From Paenibacillus sp. DMB20 (GTDB lineage Bacteria > Bacillota > Bacilli > Paenibacillales > Paenibacillaceae), in contig NZ_LAZU01000025.1 of NCBI RefSeq assembly GCF_000987955.1, forward strand, positions 186,001 through 250,000: a stretch of 64,000 bases of DNA, written 5' to 3'. The notes beneath the pieces are model-generated. The model had not been told where the DNA came from. It worked only from the letters and a program-made list of their open reading frames with translations, and made no database searches. Position numbers and translations under genes: made by a program. This document shows, piece after piece, positions 9,153 through 18,517 of the stretch. How positions within the stretch are numbered: position 1 is the first letter of the stretch; every line of letters begins with the position of its first letter.

Positions 9153-9238
9153 CACCAGGCAGTGCCATCGCCCTTAAGGAAAGACGAGGGGAGCATTACT
9201 GCCGCTACGACTTACATACATACCGGGAGGTTGAAACT

Positions 9239-10417
9239 ATGGAGAAGTACCGTAAGGGAACGCTTGAGGATGCTCAGGACATCGTTGATTTTGCGGATTA
9301 CGTATTCAGCCAGTCAAGCGAGCCGCATGACTTTGCGAGGCTGGTTCCGAAGCTGTACGGCGAGGGACGAAAGACGCAGCAGTATCACTATCTGGTTGAG
9401 GAGGAAGGCAAAATCCGCGCCATGCTCTGCGTGCTGCCGGTCCGCTTTTCCGTCGCCGGCGTAGAGCTCAAAGCCGGCTGCGTCGGCACGGTAGCGGTTC
9501 ATCCCCGGGCAAGGGGCAAGGGATACATGCAGAAGCTTATGGCCTACGCGCTGGAGGATATGAAGACGGGAGGGTATGATTACAGCGTTCTCGGCGGACA
9601 GCGACAGCGGTATGAATATTTTGGCTACGAGCCGGCAGGGATCAAGCTTGATTTTACGCTGACGGCAGATAATGTCCGCCATAAATACAGACACCTGGAT
9701 GCAACCGGCATTTCGTTTGAAGAGCTGTCCGGTCCGTCTTTGCTGCTGGATGAATCGTTTGCCCTTTATCAGAAGGGCATGATAAGCAGAGCCAGGGACA
9801 AGGAATCGTTTGCCGACATCCTCAGGACCTGGAATGCCGTGCCTTATGCCGTTCTTCAGAACGGGAAGTTTGTCGGCTACTTGAGCGTGTCGCGGGGCGG
9901 AGGCATGGTCTTTGAAATCGAGTTGACGGATAAGGCTCTGCTGCCGCTGGTCTGCAAATCGCTGATGGAGTTTAAAAAGCCGAACGAACTGCGGTTTTCG
10001 CTGCCTGCATTTGACCGTGATAAAATCGCGCTTCTTGGCGGCGTATGCGATATGTACGGCATGGGATTTAACCTCAGCTACAATATCGTGAATTATGCTT
10101 CCGTCATCGAGGCGTTCATGAAATGCAAAGCCGTGGGGACAAAGCTGCCGGACGGCGCGTTTACGCTTCGGATCGAGGATCGGGAAACCGTGGAAATGGT
10201 TGTCCATAACGGCCAGATCACCGTGAACCGCCATGAGTCCGATGATCCCCGGATCAAGCCTGATGCCGTATTGACAGCCAGGGATGCGACGGCATTGTTG
10301 TTTTCTCCGCTCAGCGGGTACATGAAGTCCAAGACAGGTTATGGGGAGAGCTCGGAATACAAACTCCCGGCCTGGTTTCCGCTGCCGCTTTACTCCCCTT
10401 TGCAGGACGGTTGTTAA
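9239..10417 (+). CDS. GNAT-family N-acetyltransferase, Eis-like
   Basis: A 392-residue protein with an N-terminal GNAT domain and a long C-terminal part, the layout of Eis-type acetyltransferases (two GNAT-like domains and an SCP2-like tail). The acetyl-CoA loop is VHPRARGKGYMQKLM (R-x-x-G-x-G) at about residue 96, and GGQRQRYEYFGYE matches the Eis group. The C-terminal part (FTLRIEDRETVEMVVHNGQI) fits the sterol-carrier-like domain. A GGGAGG precedes ATG 9239. Homologues acetylate aminoglycosides or polyamines, but the substrate here is unknown. It stands alone between two terminators. Confidence 0.85.
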   Translation: MEKYRKGTLEDAQDIVDFADYVFSQSSEPHDFARLVPKLYGEGRKTQQYHYLVEEEGKIRAMLCVLPVRFSVAGVELKAGCVGTVAVHPRARGKGYMQKLMAYALEDMKTGGYDYSVLGGQRQRYEYFGYEPAGIKLDFTLTADNVRHKYRHLDATGISFEELSGPSLLLDESFALYQKGMISRARDKESFADILRTWNAVPYAVLQNGKFVGYLSVSRGGGMVFEIELTDKALLPLVCKSLMEFKKPNELRFSLPAFDRDKIALLGGVCDMYGMGFNLSYNIVNYASVIEAFMKCKAVGTKLPDGAFTLRIEDRETVEMVVHNGQITVNRHESDDPRIKPDAVLTARDATALLFSPLSGYMKSKTGYGESSEYKLPAWFPLPLYSPLQDGC

Positions 10418-10524
10418 ACCGGTAAACCGCAAGCAGCCGGCGTACCGCCGTACCGCTTTTCGCTTATGGTACCGGGAGCGCGTTATTGCCGGCCCGTTCC
10501 TGCCGCAATTTCATATCCATAAAA

Positions 10525-10566
10525 GAAGGCTCCGCTTTCCCTTGATGGGACAGCGGAGCCGTTTTG
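10525..10566. terminator. Bidirectional terminator between GNAT and AraC genes
   Basis: The stem GGCTCCGCT / AGCGGAGCC has T-rich flanks on both sides (GTTTTGTG to the right; TTCTTTTAT on the minus strand). It serves the convergent GNAT (+) and AraC-type (-) genes. Confidence 0.85.
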
Positions 10567-10592
10567 TGTGATAATCTCAATGAAATCGGAGC

Positions 10593-12920
10593 TTATTCGT
10601 TCCGTCTTGCATTGATCCGGAAATCGCCCGGGGTTACGCCTTCATATTTTTTGAACAGGCGGATGATTCCCGCTTCCGTCGCATAACCGAGACGGGCGGC
10701 GATTTCGCGAACCGGAAGTTCCGTCGTGACCAACAGCTCTTTGGCTGCGCGGAGCTTCAGCTTGGCAATGTAATCCTTGACGTTTTCATGCTTGTATTTC
10801 TTGAACACGTTGGAGATATACTGCGGCGTGACCTCGAATTCCTGTGACAGCATATTCAGGTCCAGCCAGTTATCCCCGGCGTGCTCGTTAATGTATTCGG
10901 CAATCCGGTTCACGAGTTTTTCGGTTTTGCTTACGTTCTGGTTTTCGGTAAGGGCCGACATATGATCGATCGTTTCCAAGAATCGGCGTTTGGCCGCTTC
11001 CATGGAAGGAGATTGCCGAAGCATCGCCTCGATCACAAACTCGTTGCTTGCAGGCTCTTCCCCTTTGGCGACCAGGAAGAAATTCTTGACCTTCATCAAG
11101 GTCGACGCCATCTCGTACAAAAGAAGTTTGGCGGCATTTGCGCTAATATTTTTGGAGACGTTGACTTCCATTATATTGCCTAGAAACTGCTTGGCCTGTT
11201 CATATTGTCCGCTTTTGAGCAAGTTGACAAGCTGATGCTCGCTTTCCATGGAATAGTAGTAATCGAAGGTCAGATTGCCCAAATCCCCAAAACCGACAGC
11301 TTCATTCACATCCCTCAGCTTGCTGTGCTCCAGCGCTTTTTTGGCCTCGTCAAAACAAGTAGGCATGTTTTTCAGTTCCGTATACGGCGAGCTCAGGCCG
11401 ACATTGAGGTTCAATTGGTAAAATTGATAGACAAACCTGATGAATTCGTCTCCCTGTTTCTTGGCGATGCTGACCGCTTCGGACGGCGAACCTTCTTTCA
11501 AGTTGAGCAGGAACATGGACTGGTTGCGGCCCAGGTCGAGAAAGTAGCAGGTGAAGTGCTCCTTCATCAGCTCGCAGCTAACGTTTTCGGCTACGACCCT
11601 GGCAAGGGACAGATTCTTCTCCGACATGTTGCTGTTATTCATGAAGAACGGGCTGTCCATATCGATTTCCAGCGCCCCGATCAGGAACGTATCGGAGGTG
11701 AAATGAATCCCGATGGAACGGAGCTGCTGCGGAACCTCGTCATATTGGGTTACCATGCCGCGGATCAGGTGCAGCAAATAGTCCCTGCGGACGATGGGCA
11801 GCTGTTTTTCGATGACTTCATTCAGCTCTTTGTCGTTCTGAATCTGGTCCACGATCGTTTTCTTGATATTTTCATATTCGTTTTTTCCCCCTGGGGATGC
11901 CTGCGTATGCACCCGGATCAGGTCATTGATCTCCTTCAGCGGCTTGTAGCTTCGTTTAGCCAGGTAGCGTACGAAGATCAGGCCTGCCACGAGATAAATG
12001 AGAAAAATCGCTATGAAATTCATCAGATAGTTGAAGTTTTCTTTGAAATACAGGCTTTTCGGCGTGGATGCGATATACTTCCACCCGTTATTTTCCGAAA
12101 CGATTTTGTTCGTGATCTCATGCCGGGTGTTGGTCAGCTTTCCGAAGCTTTCCAGCTTCTCCGCATTGATCGGCGGTGCGTCCTGCGAGCTGAGAATCAC
12201 GCGGTCCTGTTCGTCCAGCACGTAAATGTTCGAGTTTGTGACCTGGTGCACCTGATGGATCATCGAGAACATGTTGCCCGCATCGATAAAAAAGATGACC
12301 TGTCCCAGCGGCTCCGATTTGGAGCTCATGGGGAAGGATTGGATGTAGGGAAGCACATCCACCTTTTGGCTGTCGTATTGATTCATTTTCTGGATGGGCA
12401 TGAGCTCCTGAAAATGATACCCGTGCAAATATTCCCGATCGAAGGCGTCATAATCCAGATCGACAAACTCGTACATCAGGTTGAAAAATTTGCGCGCCTT
12501 CATTTTAATATTCGGGGTTACGATTTCATCCGTGGCGTTGATGTATACTAAATAATCGAACAGCATCTCGCGCGGCTTGTGCTTGCTTGACATATCCTTC
12601 ATCAGCTCCGCGTAGGTGTAGGCAGGAACGCCCTTGGCGATCTGCTCAAGCTTGGAGTTGAACACCAAATCGTTGCTCAGTTCCTTGATGTATTGGATCT
12701 CATCCTCGATGTCCGTTTTAAGCTGCCCCAGCAGGGTTACCGTGGACAGCTCGGTTTGCATCGTAATCTGCTTGTTGATTTTTGCGTAATAAACAAATGC
12801 GCTCGAAAGCGTAACGATCAGGATGGACACGTAGGACAGGAGGAAAATCGCATAGACGCTGTTTCGTTTTTTTAACCTTGCCGCAATCTTTTTCTTTATC
12901 TTGTTGTTGTCAGAGAACAA
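10593..12920 (-). CDS. Membrane-anchored AraC-family regulator with Cache-like sensor
   Basis: A 775-residue one-component regulator. Residues 20-45 form a membrane helix (VYAIFLLSYVSILIVTLSSA), a large extracellular Cache-like region follows, and a second helix near 300 (NFIAIFLIYLVAGLIFVRYL) returns to the cytoplasm. A linker leads to a C-terminal pair of helix-turn-helix motifs in an AraC domain (VTPQYISNVFKKYK ... REIAARLGYATEAGIIRLFKKY). In paenibacilli such proteins sit beside LplB/LplC sugar transporters and activate them in response to external carbohydrate; control of the 2865-9103 operon is inferred. The start is TTG 12920 with only a weak GGGAAG upstream and no closer alternative, so the start is uncertain. 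Confidence 0.88.
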   Translation of the reverse strand: MFSDNNKIKKKIAARLKKRNSVYAIFLLSYVSILIVTLSSAFVYYAKINKQITMQTELSTVTLLGQLKTDIEDEIQYIKELSNDLVFNSKLEQIAKGVPAYTYAELMKDMSSKHKPREMLFDYLVYINATDEIVTPNIKMKARKFFNLMYEFVDLDYDAFDREYLHGYHFQELMPIQKMNQYDSQKVDVLPYIQSFPMSSKSEPLGQVIFFIDAGNMFSMIHQVHQVTNSNIYVLDEQDRVILSSQDAPPINAEKLESFGKLTNTRHEITNKIVSENNGWKYIASTPKSLYFKENFNYLMNFIAIFLIYLVAGLIFVRYLAKRSYKPLKEINDLIRVHTQASPGGKNEYENIKKTIVDQIQNDKELNEVIEKQLPIVRRDYLLHLIRGMVTQYDEVPQQLRSIGIHFTSDTFLIGALEIDMDSPFFMNNSNMSEKNLSLARVVAENVSCELMKEHFTCYFLDLGRNQSMFLLNLKEGSPSEAVSIAKKQGDEFIRFVYQFYQLNLNVGLSSPYTELKNMPTCFDEAKKALEHSKLRDVNEAVGFGDLGNLTFDYYYSMESEHQLVNLLKSGQYEQAKQFLGNIMEVNVSKNISANAAKLLLYEMASTLMKVKNFFLVAKGEEPASNEFVIEAMLRQSPSMEAAKRRFLETIDHMSALTENQNVSKTEKLVNRIAEYINEHAGDNWLDLNMLSQEFEVTPQYISNVFKKYKHENVKDYIAKLKLRAAKELLVTTELPVREIAARLGYATEAGIIRLFKKYEGVTPGDFRINARRNE

Positions 12921-13176
12921 TGGCCCACACTTCCCAGCATCGACATAAATTAGTATAGAAGTCCTTTAAGCTTATCATCGGTTGTAAGCCTTTTCAATGG
13001 GATTCAAGTTATATGACCTGACTGGAAGCCGACATTCCGAGAGCCAGTCAAGATCATGTTCGTTGAATAGTTTTTTTTCCCAGCTCCTTACTATATAATT
13101 GATTCATCTATAGGTACTATAGTCTTAGTTTTATTAACCTGTGGATAATATCAGGTGAAACAGGGGAGGAGCGTCA
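12921..13176. other. Divergent intergenic region, AraC regulator / S9 peptidase
   Basis: No gene is seen here. A TATAAT at 13094-13099 could serve the peptidase gene, but no good -35 lies at 16-18 bp. The rest is AT-rich with a T8 run at about 13071-13078. Confidence 0.4.
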
Positions 13177-14973
13177 ATGATCCAATTTCCGAAGCCGGAT
13201 GTGGAGCAGTTTTTTCAAACGTATGTTATCCGAACTTTCGGCGTGAGCGCCGATGAATCGCGATTGGCATTCAGCAGCAGCCTGAACGGCAAATACAATC
13301 TGTGGGCCATGGATTTAAAGGGGGAAACGGCTTATCCTTTTCCGCTTACGTACAACGATCAGATCTGCAGTTTCATTAAAATGGACCCCGAGGGCCGTCA
13401 TATCCTAACGGCGTTTGACCGGGACGGCAACGAAAATTACCAGTTTCACGCCCTTCGCTGGAACGGCGGGGAGCCGTTGCCGCTGTTTGACGGAACTACG
13501 CCGGACGACAAGCATTATTTCGTCCATTTGTCTGAGGACGGAAAACGGATGTATTACTGCACGTCCAAGGATAATCCGTCATTTTTGAATTCGCGGGTGT
13601 ATGACCTGGAATCGAAGGCAGACAAATTGCTGATCGAAGGGAAGGAAACGACAACCGAATTGGCGGCAGTCAGTCCCGACGAGAAGAGTTTCATTTATTC
13701 CAAAATGTATGCGAATACATATTATGTGAGTTTTTTGAGCCGTGAAGGGGAGGAAGACGCGTGCCTGACGCCTTCTCCGGAGCAGGTTCATATTGCCGGG
13801 GGAGCGGTGTTTACGGGCAATGATCATGTGCTGTTTGCGACGAATTATGACTCGGAGCACACATATGTCGCGGAATACGACATTCCGAGCCGTACATTCA
13901 AGCCCTTGCTTCATCTGGAACGCGAAAGCGTCGATTCCTTGCGCTATCATAAAGATTCCCGGACGCTATACATCGTGACGGACAAAGGCGTGGAAGACGG
14001 GCTGTACGCTTACAATCTTGACAGCAAGGAGTTGACACCGATTCCGCTTCCGTCCGATATCGTGGAGCAGCTGACGGTAGCGAAATCGGGAAATCTGTAT
14101 GTGTTGGCCCGGGGGGCGGTGAAGCCGTTCAACATCTACCGTTATGAAAACGGGACGTGGACCATGCTCACCCGAAACGTGATGACCGGACTTTCCGAGG
14201 AAGATTTGGTTTATCCCGACACGGTGACGTACAAATCATTCGACGGCATGGACATCGAAGCGCTGCTGTACCGTGCCAAGGATGAAACGGCAAACGGCTA
14301 TACCGTCTTCTGGCCGCACGGCGGACCGCAGGCGGCAGAACGGAAGCAGTTCCGCGCCATGTTCCAATATATCCTCGCGCAGGGCTATAACATCTTCTGC
14401 CCGAATTTTCGGGGAAGCACCGGCTACGGCAGCACGTTCGTCAAGCTGGTGGAGCAGGACTGGGGCGAAGGCCCGCGCAAGGACTGCCTGGCCGGCATGG
14501 ATTGGTTGTTCGAACAGGGCATTTCCAGCCGCGAGAAGCTGTTCGTCATGGGCGGCAGCTATGGCGGATATATGACGCTGCTGCTGGCGGGGCGCAATCC
14601 GGAGTATTTCCGTGCCGCCATCGATATCGTCGGGGTCAGCAATCTGTTTACGTTCTACAATTCCGTGCCGGAGCATTGGAAACCGATCATGGAACGCTGG
14701 ATCGGCGATCCGGAACGCGACCGGGAGCGGTTCATCAAGGATTCCCCGATCACCTACCTCGACGGCATGGTGAATCCGATGCTTATCATCCAGGGGGCCA
14801 ACGACCCTCGGGTCGTCAAGGAGGAATCCGACCAAATCGTGGAAGCCTTGCGTTCCAAGGGGCGCGATGTCGAGTATATCGTATTTGAGGACGAAGGGCA
14901 CGGCATTACCAAAAAAGCGAATGAAAAGATCGCTTATTCACGGATGGTTGAATTTTTGAACCGCTGCAAATAA
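13177..14973 (+). CDS. S9-family peptidase (acylaminoacyl/prolyl oligopeptidase type)
   Basis: A 598-residue serine peptidase. An N-terminal beta-propeller of about 340 residues with repeated TolB-like blades ([31 protein letters not shown]) gates a C-terminal alpha/beta-hydrolase. The catalytic triad is visible as Ser461 in GGSYGGYM, Asp543 in GANDPRV and His575 in DEGHGI. No signal peptide is present, so it is cytoplasmic and should cleave short peptides. GGGGAGGAG lies just before ATG 13177. It is a single-gene unit ended by a strong terminator. An N-terminal DPP4-like role is less likely because of its short length. Confidence 0.9.
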   Translation: MIQFPKPDVEQFFQTYVIRTFGVSADESRLAFSSSLNGKYNLWAMDLKGETAYPFPLTYNDQICSFIKMDPEGRHILTAFDRDGNENYQFHALRWNGGEPLPLFDGTTPDDKHYFVHLSEDGKRMYYCTSKDNPSFLNSRVYDLESKADKLLIEGKETTTELAAVSPDEKSFIYSKMYANTYYVSFLSREGEEDACLTPSPEQVHIAGGAVFTGNDHVLFATNYDSEHTYVAEYDIPSRTFKPLLHLERESVDSLRYHKDSRTLYIVTDKGVEDGLYAYNLDSKELTPIPLPSDIVEQLTVAKSGNLYVLARGAVKPFNIYRYENGTWTMLTRNVMTGLSEEDLVYPDTVTYKSFDGMDIEALLYRAKDETANGYTVFWPHGGPQAAERKQFRAMFQYILAQGYNIFCPNFRGSTGYGSTFVKLVEQDWGEGPRKDCLAGMDWLFEQGISSREKLFVMGGSYGGYMTLLLAGRNPEYFRAAIDIVGVSNLFTFYNSVPEHWKPIMERWIGDPERDRERFIKDSPITYLDGMVNPMLIIQGANDPRVVKEESDQIVEALRSKGRDVEYIVFEDEGHGITKKANEKIAYSRMVEFLNRCK

Positions 14974-15000
14974 GAAGTCATTTATTCTTTTAAAATCAAA

Positions 15001-15042
15001 ACGGCAGGCACGAGGGATAATCTCGGCCTGCCGTCGCTTTTT
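15001..15042 (+). terminator. Intrinsic terminator after the S9 peptidase
   Basis: The stem ACGGCAGGC / GCCTGCCGT encloses a smaller CGAG/CTCG stem and is followed by CGCTTTTTC. Confidence 0.85.
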
Positions 15043-15209
15043 CAAGTTAAACCACTTTGGGGACCTGATTTGTTCATAAGTTGTTTTCGGCGGCAATACA
15101 TTAGTGTTAGCTAGGCGTTATCATGATGCGAGGTTCCGTGATTCGAAAGTCGCCAGGCATGAAATCAGCGCTTTCGAAAGCCGAAAATGAAAAATTGGGG
15201 AGGAATAAG

Positions 15210-15392
15210 ATGAAAACGCTCGCAAACGGTGAATTGAAGGCAAGCCATGGCGACCACAGCAAGGATATGGGTCTTGTCATCTGCAGAAACTGTGAGGAAC
15301 TGATTGATACCCTGCCTACGGACGGGGTGAAAATCTTTCACGGCTTATGCGGCAGGGAAACGTGCAAGAACACGGACTCCGAGAATTTGTGA
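15210..15392 (+). CDS. SR1P-like small protein, copy 1 (GapA-binding peptide family)
   Basis: A 60-residue protein related to SR1P, the peptide encoded within the dual-function RNA SR1 of Bacillus subtilis, which binds the glycolytic GAPDH GapA. The family core is present: MGLVICRNCEELIDTLP, then GVKIFHGLCG and a last Cys, giving a C-x2-C ... C-x4-C pattern. ATG 15210 has GGGGAGG at the right distance; a longer in-frame reading from 15123 has no ribosome site. A paralogue lies 368 bp downstream and a ccpN homologue follows that. In B. subtilis CcpN represses sr1, so the neighbourhood supports the assignment. Whether its mRNA also acts as a base-pairing RNA is unknown. Confidence 0.75.
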   Translation: MKTLANGELKASHGDHSKDMGLVICRNCEELIDTLPTDGVKIFHGLCGRETCKNTDSENL

Positions 15393-15656
15393 GCGGGAAC
15401 GCGGGATAAGAAGGCGCCTGGATATTCTGAATTAGCATATGCATGACGATAGGGACGGCCGGCAGGAGGATTTTCCTGCGGCCGTCCCTTATTGCGGCCA
15501 AAGGCAGAAAACACGCTGAAAATAAGTGGAATTTATATTGTATTTATGATGTATTAATCATGAGGAATAAAGGTTTTATATAAAGTGAATAACCGTTTTT
15601 AATCAGATTAAAAGAATATATTTATGTCAAATAGGACAATTCGGGTTAAATATATG

Positions 15657-15685
15657 TTGCATAAAAAATATATATGACGTATTAT
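15657..15685 (+). promoter_or_regulatory. Sigma-A promoter of SR1P copy 2 with CcpN-like boxes
   Basis: TTGCAT (15657-15662), a 17-bp spacer and TATTAT (15680-15685) make a good sigma-A promoter giving a leader of about 70 nt before the SR1P copy 2 start. Near-matches to the CcpN box TRTGHYATAYW lie on it: TATGACGTATT at 15673-15683 (10/11, over the -10), TATGTTGCATA at 15653-15663 (9/11, over the -35) and TATGTCAAATA at 15623-15633 (10/11, upstream). That layout is what repression by the adjacent ccpN product would need. The consensus is from memory of published B. subtilis work. Confidence 0.6.
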
Positions 15686-15760
15686 ATCGACAAAAGAAAA
15701 AACGGTTAGCATGAATGCGGGCACATCGATCTCACGAAATCCACGAAGGAGGAACAACAA

Positions 15761-15937
15761 ATGAGAACATTCATGAACATGGCAACAAACCAAGGTGACC
15801 AAGGGACGGATATGGGGCTTATCGTTTGCTCCGGCTGCAATGAGGTAATCGATACGCTTCCCACGAACGGGGTAAAGATTATCCATGGTTTTTGCGGAAA
15901 GGAAGAATGCGGCGGCAATACCCCCGATTCCAGGTAA
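15761..15937 (+). CDS. SR1P-like small protein, copy 2 (GapA-binding peptide family)
   Basis: A 58-residue paralogue of the SR1P-like protein at 15210. The shared core (MGLIVCSGCNEVIDTLPT, then GVKIIHGFCG) matches copy 1 at about two thirds of positions and keeps the four cysteines. ATG 15761 follows AAGGAGGAACAACAA. It lies about 70 bp upstream of the ccpN reading frame and behind a clear sigma-A promoter with CcpN-like boxes, so repression under glycolytic growth and expression during gluconeogenesis is the natural guess. If it behaves like SR1P it binds GapA; that activity is inferred from the family. Duplicated, diverged copies may have split roles. Confidence 0.78.
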   Translation: MRTFMNMATNQGDQGTDMGLIVCSGCNEVIDTLPTNGVKIIHGFCGKEECGGNTPDSR

Positions 15938-16005
15938 TCGGGGCGGGTGGCCATTTTCCGGATAAGCGGTGCCGACCAGAATGCCGGAAGCAGGAGGGAT
16001 AAGCT

Positions 16006-16643
16006 ATCGAACTGACAGCGAGACAAAAAGAAATCGTAAACATCGTAAAAAACACGCACCCATCACGGGGGACCAAATCGCGGAGATGCTGAACGTAAGC
16101 AGGGCAACGCTTCGGACGGATTTATCCAAGCTTGTCATTCTGGATTACATTGACGCCAAGCCGAAGGTCGGGTACTTTCTTGGAAACCGGGGAACCGCCG
16201 AAAAGGAAGAGAAACTTCACCTGCTGAAGATGAAGGTCGGGGATTTGCACAGCGTTCCGGTTATCGTTAGAGAGACGACGACGATCCATGAAGCGGTGGT
16301 TTCGCTTTTTTTGGAGAACGTCGGAAATCTGATCGTTACCGATGCGGACGGACACTTGGCCGGTATCGTTTCGCGGAAGGACCTGCTGAAGGTGACCCTC
16401 GGCAATCCGACCGCCTCCACGATGCCGGTAAGTCTCATAATGACCCGTCGGGCCAATGTGACGACCGTGCAGCCGGAGGACACCGTGCTGGATGCGGCGA
16501 GAAAAATTATTGCCCATCAGATCGACAGCCTGCCGGTGGTCGTGGAATCGGATACAGGCAACCCCGGCGATTGGAAAGTGGTGGGGCGCATTACCAAGAC
16601 AAATATCATTAAAATGTTGCTCGGGTGGGCAGCAGAGGAATAG
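16006..16643 (+). pseudogene. ccpN: CcpN-type repressor of gluconeogenesis, frame broken by one missing base
   Basis: An HTH plus two-CBS-domain regulator that in B. subtilis represses gapB, pckA and sr1 during glycolytic growth. The N-terminal helix reads IELTARQKEIVNIVK in one frame from 16006. The rest (PITGDQIAEMLNVSRATLR, then CBS blocks LFLENVGNLIVTDADGHLAG and HQIDSLPVVV, ending ITKTNIIKMLLGWAAEE) reads in the next frame. Adding one C to the CCC at 16059-16061 joins them into a full-length CcpN. No ATG, GTG or TTG lies at the proper distance from the GGAGGG at 15993-15998; the codon there is ATC. A continuous reading from 15969 runs through the ribosome site and is not the real N-terminus. 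This is either a sequencing error or a damaged gene. It is followed by its usual partner yqfL. Confidence 0.8.
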
Positions 16644-16656
16644 TGGGAGGAATGGG

Positions 16657-17478
16657 ATGAATCAGGCACCGGCTCAATTCATAGCGATATGTTCGGATTC
16701 GATTGGCGAAACCGCCGAAGCGGTCGTGCAGGCTGCTCTGCGCCAGTTCGAATTATCGGATGCGGAAATCAAGCGGTTTATGAATGTCCGCGAGGAAGAT
16801 GAAGTCACGCAGTTGATGGAAGAGGTTGCGGGAAGAGGAGGCGTTGTCGCTTATACGCTGGTTCAGCCGGAGCTTCGGGAAGCCATACGCGAGGAGGCCG
16901 TCCGGTTGAATGTCCGTGCCGTCGATATTATGGGGCCGATGATGCAGGCTTTCGCGGACACGTTTAACGGCTATCCCAAACGGCTTCCGGGGCTGCTTCA
17001 CCGGCTTGATGAAAGTTACTTCCGCAGGGTGGAAGCGATGGAATTTGCCGTTCAATATGATGACGGCAAGGATGTCAGCGCGATTTTAAAGGCCGACGTG
17101 GTACTGCTGGGCGTGTCCCGCATTTCCAAGACTCCGCTGTCGATGTTCTTGGCGCACAAGGGTTACAAGACGGTCAACTACCCGGTCGTTCCGGAATTGA
17201 CGCCGCCTTCACAGCTGCGGGAAGTTGCCGGCGGGAGAGTGTTCGGACTGACGATGGACGCTGAGCATCTGCTGAAGATCCGGACGGAGCGCCTGAAGGT
17301 CATGGGACTTCCTTACGAAGTACAGTATACGGCCATGGAGCGGATCCGGGAAGAACTGGATTATGCCCACCGCCTGTATGCGGAACTGGGCTGTCCCGTC
17401 ATTGACGTGACCGATAAAGCCATTGAAGAAACGGCCGGACTTATCATAAATTCTCTTCAACTGAAAGAGGCATTCTAA
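16657..17478 (+). CDS. Pyruvate,phosphate dikinase / PEP synthase regulatory protein (YqfL/PpsR type)
   Basis: A 273-residue bifunctional regulator of the DUF299 family. It uses ADP to inactivate, and phosphate to reactivate, a PEP-forming dikinase by phosphorylating a threonine next to its catalytic histidine. The family P-loop variant is present as GVSRISKTPLSMFLAHKGYK, and the N-terminus (FIAICSDSIGETAEAVVQAA) is typical. GGGAGG lies 6 nt before ATG 16657. The gene begins 13 bp after ccpN, the same partnership as in B. subtilis, and is followed by glpX 25 bp on, so control of PEP synthesis and fructose-bisphosphatase are grouped in one operon. Confidence 0.92.
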   Translation: MNQAPAQFIAICSDSIGETAEAVVQAALRQFELSDAEIKRFMNVREEDEVTQLMEEVAGRGGVVAYTLVQPELREAIREEAVRLNVRAVDIMGPMMQAFADTFNGYPKRLPGLLHRLDESYFRRVEAMEFAVQYDDGKDVSAILKADVVLLGVSRISKTPLSMFLAHKGYKTVNYPVVPELTPPSQLREVAGGRVFGLTMDAEHLLKIRTERLKVMGLPYEVQYTAMERIREELDYAHRLYAELGCPVIDVTDKAIEETAGLIINSLQLKEAF

Positions 17479-17503
17479 AGAGCTTAAAAAGGAGGATATG
17501 CGA

Positions 17504-18480
17504 ATGGAGGGCCAACTGGCATTGGAGCTTGTTCGAATAACGGAAGAAGCGGCACTGGAATCCGCCCGCTGGACGGGAAGAGGAGACAAACACAGTGCCG
17601 ACGGGGCGGCGACTTCAGCGATGAGGTTGCATTTCGATACTGTGGCGATGGATGGCGTGGTCGTGATCGGGGAAGGGGAGATGGATGAAGCTCCCATGCT
17701 TTACATTGGCGAGCAGATCGGAAACCGCAGGGGGCCGAAAATGGACGTGGCTGTGGATCCGCTGGAGGGAACCGAAACCGTGGCGAACGGTTTGAATAAT
17801 GCCTTGTCGGTTATTGCAGCGGCTCCCCGAGGCAGTCTTCTCCATGCCCCCGACATCTATATGCACAAGCTGGCCGTCGGCCCTGCGCTGACAGGCAAGC
17901 TTAGTTTGAACGACCCGATCGAAGTCACCCTCCGGAAAGCATCGGAGCATCTGGGAAAAGCGCTGTCCGACATGACGGTGTCCATTCTGGACCGGGAGCG
18001 GCACAGTGAAATGATTTCCGTGCTCAGGAAGTCGGGGGTACGGATCAAACTCCTCAGCCACGGCGACGTAATGGGTGCGATTGAGACATGCACGGACAGC
18101 GAAGTCGATCTTTACGTCGCTCCGGAGGGGCGCCGGAAGGGGTGCTGGCCGCTGCCGCCCTGAAATGCCTTGGCGGAGAAATCCAGGGCAGGCTGATACC
18201 GGAAACGGCTGAGGACTATGCGCGCTGTCAAAGGATGGGGTTGAATGATCCCCATCGGCTGCTCGATATGGACGATATGGTCGGGAGAGAGGGCGTCCTG
18301 TTCGTGGCTACTGGGGTTACGCCCGGGGATTTTCTCAGGGGCGTCAGATATTTGCCCGGCTCGCGCGCGGAAACCCATTCGGTCATGATGTACTCCGGTA
18401 CGCGTACGATCCGGTATATCCGCAGCGTGCATCATTTGAGACCGGATGAGCATTCCCTTCCGGCCGCTGCATCTTCATAA
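17504..18480 (+). pseudogene. glpX: Class II fructose-1,6-bisphosphatase GlpX, frame broken by one missing base
   Basis: GlpX removes the C1 phosphate of fructose-1,6-bisphosphate, an essential step of gluconeogenesis. The first frame carries the metal and substrate motifs (GRGDKHSADGAATSAMR, VVIGEGEMDEAPML, AVDPLEGT) and ends early at 18163. The family continues cleanly in the next frame from about 18120 (GGAPEGVLAAAALKCLGGEI, then RYLPGSRAETHSVMM) to the stop at 18480. Inserting one G near 18119 restores the expected V-G-S-G-G-A-P-E-G. With that base it would be about 325 residues, the usual length. ATG 17504 has GGAGG 8 nt upstream. It is the last gene of the ccpN-yqfL-glpX operon and is followed by a strong terminator. 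Confidence 0.85.
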
Positions 18481-18485
18481 GTTAA

Positions 18486-18517
18486 GAAAACCCCCGGAAT
18501 CAAGCCGGGGGTTTTTT
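18486..18517 (+). terminator. Intrinsic terminator after glpX
   Basis: The stem AAAACCCCCGG / CCGGGGGTTTT with a 7-nt loop and a T6 tail closes the ccpN-yqfL-glpX transcript. Confidence 0.93.

Noticed and set aside
11205..12551. A 448-codon open frame on the plus strand
   Set aside because: It lies wholly antisense to the AraC-type gene, has no ribosome site or domain, and its codon pattern follows from the real gene.
13060..13100. A sigma-A promoter with TTGAAT and TATAAT before the S9 peptidase
   Set aside because: The spacer would be 25 bp, far too long.
15969..16100. A continuous reading of ccpN from 15969 giving 224 residues
   Set aside because: The first 34 codons run through the AGGAGG ribosome site and give a Lys/Arg-rich sequence unlike any CcpN; the true N-terminal helix is in the other frame.
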